A stretch of DNA of 64,000 nucleotides from Drosophila miranda (taxonomy: Eukaryota; Arthropoda; Insecta; Diptera; Drosophilidae). Made by a program: the position numbers and the translations under genes. The DNA lies in the NCBI RefSeq assembly GCF_003369915.1, contig NC_046677.1, positions 27,050,913-27,114,912 of the forward strand, read 5' to 3'. Positions 1-8,879 of this stretch are shown one piece after another (within the stretch, counting starts at the first letter, position 1; each line of letters opens with the position of its first letter). The notes under the pieces are model-generated. The model worked only from the letters and a program-made list of their open reading frames with translations. It made no database searches and was not told where the DNA came from.

Positions 1-196
1 ACTGCTCTTCCTCCTGGCCATCGTTTATATGGTCTACAGGGTGACCAAAACGAACGGCAGCTTTCGCCAGCGGCTGCAACAGTGCCTGGCGCCACATGAC
101 TGGCATCCGGTGGATGCGGACAACCGACGCTTTTACGAGGAGATCATGGGCATCTCCGAGATGCTGGTGATCGATGCCAATGCCAACAACACATAG
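1..196 (+). CDS. SLC6 family transporter, C-terminal end only
   Basis: The reading frame is open from position 2 to the TAG at 194-196 and gives 64 residues, cut by the window start. It begins in a hydrophobic stretch (LLFLLAIVYMVYR), the last membrane segment, followed by a cytosolic tail with the motif APHDWHPVDADNRRFYEE. The same arrangement (last helix, basic segment, Cys, DW-x-PV, acidic YEE) ends the complete transporter at 6289-8790, so this is a tandem paralogue. SLC6 proteins are Na+/Cl--coupled symporters of amino acids and neurotransmitters at the plasma membrane. The substrate cannot be told from the tail. D. melanogaster carries a tandem SLC6 cluster (CG13793-CG13796, CG7075) in this region; I did not assign a one-to-one orthologue. 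Confidence 0.85.
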   Translation, partial: LLFLLAIVYMVYRVTKTNGSFRQRLQQCLAPHDWHPVDADNRRFYEEIMGISEMLVIDANANNT

Positions 197-802
197 TGCC
201 TGTATCTTAGAATACTCTTAGAATCGAATCAAAACAGCGCCTCCTCCCAAAGAGATCGCATTCGTACTTACTTAAGTCGCAGCCCCCATGACACGCGAAG
301 GACCTCTCTGCCGCAGGTCGCGGCGCGAACTGAAACTCACTTTTATTATACACCCATACACGACATCCCTCGGAATCAAAACACGGATCAAGGGCAATTG
401 CTGATGGCTGATTTTTGATGGAGCTGTACTGATATTTTCCAAATGCTAGCTATAGTCAACAATAAACTGGTGATATTTAGTAGTTGCCTACAAAAAACCG
501 AAACTAAAAACTAACTTTGCCAAAAACAAACGGAAGTTCCACGAACTTTGGACAAAAACAATGTTTAAAACAATAAAATTTGAGCACACAAATGCATTAA
601 TCTGCGGACAGTTGTAGCTTAGAAAGGGAATGAAAGTGGAGAAAGTGTTTTTCCGGACTGTGTTCTATATGTTGGAACGGCATAGGAAAAACGTCTACTA
701 TAAGTCGAATACCCTAGGAAATTTAATCTTGAGCAATTCTTACTGTTTGGCTTTCTTTTTAATTTCATTAAAGCATTGAAGAAAGCTCAACGCTCATCAC
801 AG
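197..802. other. 3' UTR and spacer of the partial SLC6 gene
   Basis: No coding sequence is visible. An AATAAA poly(A) signal lies at 461-466 and a second AATAAA-like site near 572, so the upstream transporter transcript probably ends here. The rest is AT-rich spacer. Confidence 0.6.
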
Positions 803-1132
803 CCATGAGACATCTTATGACGATGCTCTCCAGCCCCAACCTCAAGAGAGAAAAATGAGAGATGCCCTCGGATTTCATGCTGTGTTTGTGGCTTCGTGTT
901 GATTATTCTTCGAGAGGGGTTTTCAGATGATTCAGTTCCAGAAATACAGTATTATGTTCTTTATTGAAAACAACAGATTAACATATGTACATATGTATGT
1001 ACAAATATCAGCGGTCAGTTTATTCTGAAAATGATCCCAGATGATACTTGTAAATGGGGTCACGCTATCGACTGGAATCCTGTGGATATGGAAAATCGAA
1101 AAAGTGTGGGGAAGCTGTGGGGAACAACGTGA
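803..1132 (+). pseudogene. decayed SLC6 copy: first exon and last exon only
   Basis: Positions 803-925 align at nucleotide level with exon 1 of the intact gene at 6289-6451. Shared runs include GAGACATCTTATG, a following CCAGCCC..ACCTC stretch, GATTTC, and TTTGTGGC with TTCTTCGA, but the copy has small indels and no open frame. Positions 1031-1132 are open for 33 codons and encode the SLC6 tail signature DWNPVDMENRKS, ending in TGA. Everything between exon 1 and the last exon is missing. This looks like a dead third member of the tandem cluster, reduced to its two ends by internal deletion. The alignment was made by eye. Confidence 0.6.
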
Positions 1133-2373
1133 CTGAATCTGTTCGATTCAAGTATTTCTAGTAATTTAGGTCCCTCCCCTCCCATTTTTGTAAAAATCCA
1201 TTTCAGAACACAACCGCTTTTTAGATGTTGATACAGATTCGACTACGCAGCGGCCCGACCGAGTCTTATATAACTGCGCCTACTGCTCTGTCGCGTCTCC
1301 CTTTACACGTCTGCTTCCTCACTTCTACTGCTTGCTCTCCTGCTTGGTCTCTCTTTTTGCATGCTGTGTGTGGTACCCAAAAAACAGAAAAAACAAACAA
1401 TACTCGGGAAACGAAACATTGATACCCTTGCAGTCTCGTTTCCATGTTAGCTTTACGATAAAGAGTCATAGATATAGTCATATTAACTAGCCAATGGCTA
1501 CTAATGAAGAATATATGTATGTATATAAGAGATTTATGAATTTGAAGATGCTTGTCAAACATTTCGCTATAACCCGAACACACACCCTGCAAGGGTATGC
1601 ATCGAATAAGACAAGCCAAAAAGAAACAGAATATGCATACATATGTATGTACATACTTACACACTCACACCGCACACATGATCGCAGACTGGAGACCGCA
1701 TAGCTTCTCGAGATATTAATTTATTATTTACAACGACGCGACCGATGCCGAAAATATTAGTACCCGATTGTTTTCCGTTGTTACTGCAGAGATTTGTCAT
1801 TTCTTTCTTTCTTTCTTTTCAAATAGACACTCGCTTACACACAAACACACGTACACAAAATAACGGTGTACTCGGTGTTGCGGCATCGCAAGAAACGCGC
1901 CAAAATGCAAAGAGAGCGGCATATCAAGAAAAAATGCACTGAAACACGAGAAAGAAAAACACACACACAAAATAACAATGGCAAACTCTGCACAGCACTT
2001 TCACAAACAAAATAAACACTAAATTACAGTTTAACAACGATTTTAAGCGACATAAACACGGGTAGAGAGAGAGAGAGACAACCGAGCAACTGATCAAAGC
2101 CGTGATTTGGGCACACTGCGATTGCAGACCTATCGACCTATCGAAAATAAAAAGAGGTGGCTGAAGACTGCGGGGGCATTTAAGCTAGCCATAAAATTAT
2201 TATCAATAGATTTTAAAGGGATCCCAAATCAGCAGACGTATTAATTTAAGATATTGAAATAAAAAAGATATCACAGATAAGAGTTGGCCACACTGCAACG
2301 ACCGATCGACTGCCATTTTATCCACAACACAACACTGCCAGAAGCTACTCAAATTTTCGTTTGAACCGCAACA
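1133..2373. other. intergenic region with simple repeats, upstream of the PRMT-like gene
   Basis: No gene was recognised apart from the inverted-repeat element at 1422-1598. A CTTT run lies at about 1799-1818, CA-rich stretches near 1836-1860 and 1960-1970, and a GA run near 2067-2078. Two ATCGA cores near 2130-2145 resemble half DRE promoter elements. The PRMT-like gene presumably starts transcription in the last 150 bases. Confidence 0.4.
1422..1598. repeat. short element bounded by a perfect 12-bp inverted repeat
   Basis: ATACCCTTGCAG at 1422-1433 is the exact reverse complement of CTGCAAGGGTAT at 1587-1598, enclosing 177 bp with no coding sequence. Many Drosophila interspersed repeats carry TACCCTTGCAG-type ends, so a small non-autonomous element or a remnant of one is likely. 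No clear target-site duplication was seen. Confidence 0.4.
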
Positions 2374-4434
2374 ATGCGTGGAAATAAGGAAAGCAAGAAA
2401 AAAGTGGAAACGAATGCCAACGGCGCCATCAAGAAGGCTCCGCAACCTGGCTTGGGGGATTTCCATCACCATGTGGTTAATAATGATAAAGTGCATGCAG
2501 AACTACAGCTGAAAAGCCCATGCCGAGCATTAGAGCGTGAACTTGGCGTAATGTGCGAGAGCAGGACAGCAAGCAGTTCAAGGGGATGCGGCGCCAACGA
2601 CAGGGAGCAGAAAATCTCCAGCGGGATGCCAAGGGCTACCCAAGTGCCACCAAAACCCTTGGGACAGTTATCGACACCTGAAATTAATGGCCACAACATC
2701 TCTAACAAAGTACCCGAGTCGGTTGAAGCCGGTTCGGTACGGAAAATGTACGGAAACCGGAACAGAAAGAAACCAGAAGACCCATGTGATGTTTCCCAGC
2801 GAGCAACGCCTGAAATGAATTGTCACGAGGTCCCATACGTCCACAATATCTATAGCGAAATATCCGAGCTGTACCCGAAACCTTCTGGACAGAGTGTCCC
2901 ATTCGTACCCCAAAGACGCGGCGGCGGGTCCACTGGCAAAATGAGACGCGGAAAAGAGGACAACTTTAACGGAATAGACCAAAAGCCACTAAATAACTGG
3001 GAAAAAGCACTAGCTGCAATGTATGGGCATGGAAACTCCGACGTCCACATCTACCGCGGAGTATCCGAGCTGTTTCCGGAACCTTCGACCCAGAGCCAGA
3101 GTAGCCCATTCGTACCCCTGAGAGTGGCCAACAACTACAAACAGATCAGCCGCGTGGAAGGAGAACCCTCCAAGGCTCGGATACCCTGTGTACAGGCACG
3201 CAAAGAGCCGCAAATCAAAATTATGAAGAGGCCGGAGCCAGACAAAGTTACGTTCACAATTAAGAATGAGCCGATCCGTGGACTGCCCCGCGGTAAGGTC
3301 AGAGTGCGATCCTGCCACCCAAAAGCGCCGCCAGCGCGTTGCGTGCCGAAGGAACTGGAGCAGGTGGATCGCATGACATCGGCAGACTTCCGGCACGACA
3401 ATAACGCCCACGTGCTGAACATGCGCACGCAGCTCAAAAACCAGGACCACATGCACTACTTTGCGATGGTCATCAGAGAGAACGCGCATCTGTTCAAGGG
3501 GCGCGTCATCCTCGTCCTGTCCTGCGGCGTGGGCACCTTGGCCCTGATGGCCGCCCGCATTGGGGGGGCGAAGCGTGTGTACGCCGTGGACCACTCGATG
3601 GTGACTAACTATGCGGAGCTGGTGGTGAAGCAGAATCACTTCGAGCACACCGTGAAAGTGCTGCACGGGCGCATGGCCGATCTGAAGCTGCCCGAGAAAG
3701 TGGACGGAATTGTGTGCAACTGGATGGGGCACTCGCTGCTGTTCAACTCTGAGATCCTGGAGGTGCTCGAGGCACGGGATCGCTGGCTGAAGAAGAATGG
3801 ATTCATACTGCCCGATCTGGGGGCTCTCTATCTGGTGGGAGCCGCGGAGCCAGAGCTGAAGGGCCTTTGCGACTGGTGGCGGAGCGTCTACAGCTTCAAA
3901 ATGAACGCCATGCGTCGGTGTGCCATCTCCGAGCCTCGTTACGCGAAGACCCACGCCGGCTGTGTCCTAACCCTCGCCCATCGCGTGCTGGCGCTCAATC
4001 TGAAGAGGGCCACCACGGAGGATCTACAGATAGATCGCGATATACGGCTGAAGGTCACCAAGGATGGGCACCTAGAGTGCTTCACTCTGTACTTCGATGT
4101 GGCGTTCAGCCAATGCCATCGACAGCGCACCCTCAGCTGCAATCCCTGTCTCGCCAGCGGTTACAATTCGCTCTGGCTGCAGACGGTTCTCTTCGTCGAA
4201 AGGTCCTTTGTGCTCCGTGAGAACCTGCACTACGCGGGTCGCTTCATCTTCCGCCCCTTGGAGAGATCCGACACAAATCAGTTCGAGATTGTCATCAAGC
4301 TCTCTGAGAGCGGGCGCTTCGAGGGGGAAATGCCGGGTTTCTTTGGCAATCGTTTGGTCAGCAAGCGCTGGCTGATGATGGACCGCCACCAGACGGTGGC
4401 CGAGGTGGACAGCTGTCAGGACGAGGATAATTGA
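2374..4434 (+). CDS. intronless PRMT-like protein with long N-terminal extension, probably a pseudoenzyme
   Basis: Single exon, 686 aa; the start has context CAACAATGC and is the first ATG. The C-terminal half (from about residue 335) follows the type I protein arginine methyltransferase fold: motif I region VILVLSCGVGTLALMAAR (from residue 378), post-I VYAVDHS, the double-E loop as CNWMGHSLLFNSE (448-460), and a C-terminal barrel ending in SLWLQTV (599-605). Family enzymes need two glutamates in the loop (SEWMGYxLxYES) and His in the THW loop. Here the equivalents are Asn449, Asn458 and Leu600, and the N-terminal YFxSY motif is absent, so methyl transfer is unlikely, while SAM or protein binding may remain. 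Residues 1-330 are basic, low in hydrophobic residues and carry an internal duplication. The lack of introns and the position inside an SLC6 cluster suggest a retrogene related to the fly Art family; the exact orthologue is not known to me. Confidence 0.75.
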   Translation: MRGNKESKKKVETNANGAIKKAPQPGLGDFHHHVVNNDKVHAELQLKSPCRALERELGVMCESRTASSSRGCGANDREQKISSGMPRATQVPPKPLGQLSTPEINGHNISNKVPESVEAGSVRKMYGNRNRKKPEDPCDVSQRATPEMNCHEVPYVHNIYSEISELYPKPSGQSVPFVPQRRGGGSTGKMRRGKEDNFNGIDQKPLNNWEKALAAMYGHGNSDVHIYRGVSELFPEPSTQSQSSPFVPLRVANNYKQISRVEGEPSKARIPCVQARKEPQIKIMKRPEPDKVTFTIKNEPIRGLPRGKVRVRSCHPKAPPARCVPKELEQVDRMTSADFRHDNNAHVLNMRTQLKNQDHMHYFAMVIRENAHLFKGRVILVLSCGVGTLALMAARIGGAKRVYAVDHSMVTNYAELVVKQNHFEHTVKVLHGRMADLKLPEKVDGIVCNWMGHSLLFNSEILEVLEARDRWLKKNGFILPDLGALYLVGAAEPELKGLCDWWRSVYSFKMNAMRRCAISEPRYAKTHAGCVLTLAHRVLALNLKRATTEDLQIDRDIRLKVTKDGHLECFTLYFDVAFSQCHRQRTLSCNPCLASGYNSLWLQTVLFVERSFVLRENLHYAGRFIFRPLERSDTNQFEIVIKLSESGRFEGEMPGFFGNRLVSKRWLMMDRHQTVAEVDSCQDEDN

Positions 4435-4513
4435 GTGTAAGAGTCATATATTATATGCTTATGATCGCTTCTTCCCTTCGTCCATCGATCGCAGGGATCA
4501 ATTTATATGTAGA

Positions 4514-5170
4514 GTGCGCGCAGATGCGCTCCAGGCACGTGAGCTTTTGGCTGCTCAACACCAGCAGCAACCATCATTCCATCTCCATCATCACAATAAT
4601 AAGCAAAAACATTACCACCATCAGCATCAGCAGCAACGCATGACAACTCGAAAGACGCAAAGCTCCAGCTTTGCACTTGCACCGGCACCGGCACCGGTTG
4701 TACAGCACTTAACAACAAGAATAAGAATAGTATTAGTAGTAATGTATGGCAACACGGGGAGCAGGAGCTCTTCCTCATTGCCTTCGAGTGGCACAGCAAC
4801 GACCACCATCAACATTACCAACATCTGCAGCAGTACGGACAGGATCGTCATCTGCAGATCAGGAGTAGCTACCAGGTAAGTACTTCGGCAGTAAATGGAA
4901 AGCCCAACGTGTACTTCTATTTGACTTTTCGAAAACAGCAATCGGAGATGACCAGATCCAAACACCAAACCGCCGCCCAATAAGACTGAGGAATGTGCCC
5001 GAGCAAATCTCGGCGGTCTGTGATTCAAGGCCTCCGCCACGGGTGGCATCAGCAGCGACTCGTCAACGTACACAGCCTCCGCGGTCTCCACCTCTAAGCC
5101 TAAGCCGAACGCCATAACCAAGTTCCTCTCACGCATCAGATCTCGAAAGTCTCCGCCGGCTTATTTTTAA
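4514..5170 (+). pseudogene. decayed two-exon gene fragment, His/Gln-rich then Ser-rich
   Basis: The composition is exon-like but no single frame runs through. A frame at 4741-4875 encodes 45 residues (NVWQHGEQELFLIAFEW, then a His/Gln-rich run), ends exactly at a good donor (CAG|GTAAGT, 4875/4876) and is followed by a 63-nt intron-like stretch ending in AAACAG (4938). Downstream, another frame (4967-5170) encodes PPPNKTEECARANLGGL, an in-frame TGA at 5021-5023, then a Ser/Thr-rich tail ending NAITKFLSRIRSRKSPPAYF and TAA. The retained intron argues against a processed retrocopy. I do not recognise the parent gene. It could instead be an unusual 3' UTR of the PRMT-like gene. Confidence 0.35.
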
Positions 5171-6288
5171 AATACCGTATATATACGTACTGTTCGTAGG
5201 TACATTGTGCTCGTGTCTTAAATCGTGATCAGCGATAAGCGCTAATCCTAATCTTTAATCAGTGATGCGAAAAAATGGTGTTTATAAATTTGAATAAATC
5301 TATTAAAAAGATTCCCGACACTGTGAAATCTATTTCGCTTTCGGGCATTTCTATACTGATGCTCAACGAGATCACTTCGATTATCAGAACGAAAACTATT
5401 CTCTGATTAAAAAATTATTGAATAATTAGCTTTTAATTCAACTTGTCAACAAATGATTCAAAGTTTATTTATATTCTTGTTCTAAATACTGTTCAGTGTT
5501 CAAATGCTTCTAAGAAATGTTATTCCTACTATAAGCAATTATTGATTGATGGTTATCTGCATCAGCATATCAGAAAGTGTGTAAACTGTAGAGTTTTTGT
5601 TGGATCTACAATCGGTTTCGATGTCATTGCGGTTCCGTCTGTCCGCCCATTTTTCCCAAACACACAAATATCAGATCGGTTTCCATTCTACGCCATATGA
5701 AATTTTCCAAATGAACTTGGCGATGTGTGATGTCCCGCACAAGTGGCACAGTCGGGCCATAGACACAGATAAAAGAGCGTTGATAATGAAAAAATGCAAA
5801 AATAAATGTATAGTCGAGGAGGTATATACCCTAACCAAAGAACTTTAGAGTAAGCTACCCCTTACATTCTTATAAGCTCTTCAGCTATCAAATGTGTCAT
5901 TCTTCCAGCTAATCTTTGGCCAGGTTGGACCTTTAGGTACTCATGATATGGACACAGAGTCACAATTTTGTTCTGTACTGCTCTGCTAATCAGCCTCCCA
6001 TCTTTCTCAAGGGGATGACACACTTCCTACAAAAGTAGGAATACCCCTCTTGAGGGTAGCCACATCTGTCGTCCACTGGGATGAGCTCGACGGCGGCTTG
6101 CAGTCCGATTTGGATTCAGTTTGCCGGCATCGGCTCTACTAATTAGTCCGTCAATTTAAAGTAAAAACGCGCACGGATCGTTCGCAGCAAAACCAAATAA
6201 ACATACATATATTATAGGACCAGCTGTTTTCAAAAATCATCTGTAAATCTTTGGTCCAGACATTGGCAAACATCAAACCAAGGCTGCC
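5171..6288. other. AT-rich intergenic region upstream of an SLC6 gene
   Basis: Short ORFs near 5443-5848 have no recognisable family. A TATACCC motif near 5823-5830 and AGGAATACCCCTCTTGAGGG near 6037-6056 look like fragments of dispersed repeats. The last 150 bases should contain the promoter of the transporter that begins at 6289. Confidence 0.4.
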
Positions 6289-8790
6289 ATGGTCTATGAG
6301 ACATCTTATGGCACGGGCCAGAAGCCCTTCAGCCCGGACCTCGATCGTGGAAAATGGGAAAAGCCCACCGATTTCCTATTCGCCTGCTTTGGACTCGCCC
6401 TGAAGCTAGACATCTTTGTGGCCTCGTATTGGTTCTTCTTCGATATGGGAAGTGAGTAATGGGAATATTGAACTGCACTTTTAGCTAGGAATAGAATCAG
6501 AGCACTACGTATTATACATATGGTAGATAGAAGCTCCTAATCTTTTTAGGGGCGTTCCATTACCTGACCTACAGAACTCGCATATAACTGAAATGATTCA
6601 TCGGATCGGTTTTCGTTGCATATTGCAACTGAGAGACGACACGATCTTGAGTTGCCATGAGAGATCGATTGAAAGACAACAGACAAACTTTTCTCAAGAT
6701 TAAATAATTTCTTTCCAGTTTGCGGCATGCTTCCCTACTACATATACATGGTCATCTATTTGGTCCCGATTCTGGTGATACATTCCTTCATGGGACAGTT
6801 TTCCAGCAGCGGCTTCATATCAGCATTTCGTGTGTCGCCGTTTTTCAAGGGTAAGCTACGGAAGAACTGCTTTTACTTTGGAGGATCTTTAATCTTTACC
6901 CTATGTTTTGTTATGTTTTCAGGCATGGGGTATGTCAGCACCTTCTTAACTATCTCAATGCTCATCTACTATGGAATCTTTGCGGCTGTACCGCTTTTGT
7001 TCATCATCAACTCCGTTCATCCCACGCTGCCATGGAGTTGTGAGGGAATGAAGTCCTGGCACAATGAATCCAGTGACCAATTGACCGTAAGAACAGAGCT
7101 TCCAAAGTTTCAGCTAACTATAATTAACCATTTTCCTTTTTTAGATTTGCAATTTTTCAAAAACCGAGGAGGACTTACTCTATCTAAACGACAACGGAAC
7201 AGTCGACTATTACACAAAGATACTCCATGTACCATCGGTTCTCTATTTCCAGTGAGGCACTAACAGCATTTCCATATCCCTCATTTATGTCTTATGCTCA
7301 TCTGTTTTTGTAGAAAACACTTTGACACCCTTGATGAGTCTAGGTTTCCCGATCTGAGTCGGGAGTACGAGCTATCCTGGCACTTTGTGGGCTTCTTTAT
7401 CCTGGTCTGGGCCATCATTGGCTTCATCTTTTACAAGTTCTCGGAGACTGCAAAGTTCGGAAAGTTGCTGCGGTTCATGGTCTTGATTACACTGGGTCTT
7501 TTGGGAGTCTGCTTTGTGCGGTTCCTCTTCCTGCCCGGATCCATCAATGGACTTTTGAATTACTTGACGCCGCGCCGCGAGGACTTGATAATGGGAAGCG
7601 GCTCCACCTTTATTATGGTGCTGCAGGCCTTCGGCGCTGGCTGGGGAAGTGTGATGGCCCTCTCCAGCTTCAATGGCTTCAAAACGAACATCATGTCCTA
7701 CAGTTGGATCATTTCCTTTGGCCAGATCTTCATTTATATATTTTTCGGATTGGTCACCTTTATGCTCGAACATTACTACGAAGGTGGGTAAAGTGTTGAA
7801 TTGAATTGGGCCTGTTTAAGATGCAAAAACCCTTCCTATGGTCCAGAAATGAAAACCGAAAACTTTGACACACATGTTATAAACCATTGGCTGTTGTTCC
7901 TGTCGAGTGCCAGTGCTTTGGCATCCTTGGAGTGGCCCAACATGTGGACCGTGATATACTACTCGATGCTACTGCTGGCTGCCCTCATTGTGATGGTAGG
8001 TGGAAAACCCTTCTGAGAGCTCTCGTTCTCATTCTCATTCTCATTTGCAGATCACTCAAATATTCACGGTACTCACAAGTGTGTTTGACGAGTTCGAGGG
8101 GCTACGAAAGTACAAACAGGAAGTGACCTTTGGCCTGATTGGGGGCCTGGCCCTCTGCTCGTTTTTTTTTTGCACAAATGTGAGTAGAGCTTTGTATGAT
8201 TCGTATTCTGAATTTCTGTAAGTCCTTCCCCGCAGCATGGCATCGTGTACTTCTCTGCTTTGGCTCTGGATGCCATCTGGTCGCATAGCATTCTTCATTT
8301 GCTGCTGCTGTTGGTGGTTCTGTGGATCTATGGACGGGAACGCTTTCAGCGGGACATTGAGTTCATGTTGGGCCAGCCTTTTGCCTCGTGGAAGATTTTC
8401 ATTCTCCGCTTCATAGCTCCCCTTATACTGATAGTGTCGCTGGTTTGTTTTTAATTTTTGACGGGAAATACTTGTCCTTATACTGTCTTTACCCTCTGTA
8501 TTTCGTAGTTGATGGGCATAGCCGTGGCCATAATGGAGCACTCTTATTCCTCGATCATTGTTTTGGTGATCAGTGTGTTTCTGGTGGTGATACCATTGCT
8601 GGTGATACCCGGCTATGGGCTGTACAACATGTACCAGAGCACAGGCAGCTGTTGGGAGCGGTTTAGGCGAACATGCCGCCCAACCGATTGGTATCCTGTG
8701 GAGATGGAGCATCGACAGCAGTACGAGGAGGCTGTGGGCAACACCGATGTGACCCATCAACTGTTCGAGGTCACCGACGAGGTCAACTAA
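6289..8790 (+). CDS. divergent SLC6 family transporter lacking the TM1 signature
   Basis: Exons 6289-6451, 6719-6850, 6923-7086, 7145-7251, 7314-7783, 7847-7995, 8051-8179, 8236-8442 and 8509-8790 join in phase to 600 aa. The protein is a polytopic membrane protein of about 12 hydrophobic segments. It keeps SLC6 features such as MGQFSSSG after TM2, a Cys-containing large extracellular loop with NxS/T sites, AFGAGWGS in the middle, and a C-terminal CRPTDWYPVEMEHRQQYEE tail matching the gene at 1-196. TM1 is highly unusual: where family members read [11 protein letters not shown], this protein reads ALKLDIFVASYWFF, so the Na+-coordinating Asn and the extracellular-gate Arg are gone. It may have lost coupled transport or gained another role. 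Its 3' end converges on the minus-strand SLC6 gene, with 89 bp between stop codons. Confidence 0.85.
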
Positions 8791-8815
8791 TGCGTGCTGT
8801 AAATACAAATCAGTC

Positions 8816-8821
8816 TTTATT
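8816..8821 (-). terminator. poly(A) signal of minus-strand SLC6 gene
   Basis: TTTATT on the plus strand reads AATAAA on the minus strand, 59 bases beyond the stop codon at 8880. It lies between the two convergent transporter genes. Confidence 0.6.
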
Positions 8822-8879
8822 GACAATCACTTAGTTTTGTATTGTAAAAGTTAAAGATGTTTGGCATTAGGATTGGGGA

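Noticed and set aside
5443..5848. ORFs whose end (MCDVPHKWHSRAIDTDKRAL) faintly recalls chemoreceptor C-termini
   Set aside because: The resemblance is a few residues only, no membrane segments precede it, and the frames are short and AT-rich.
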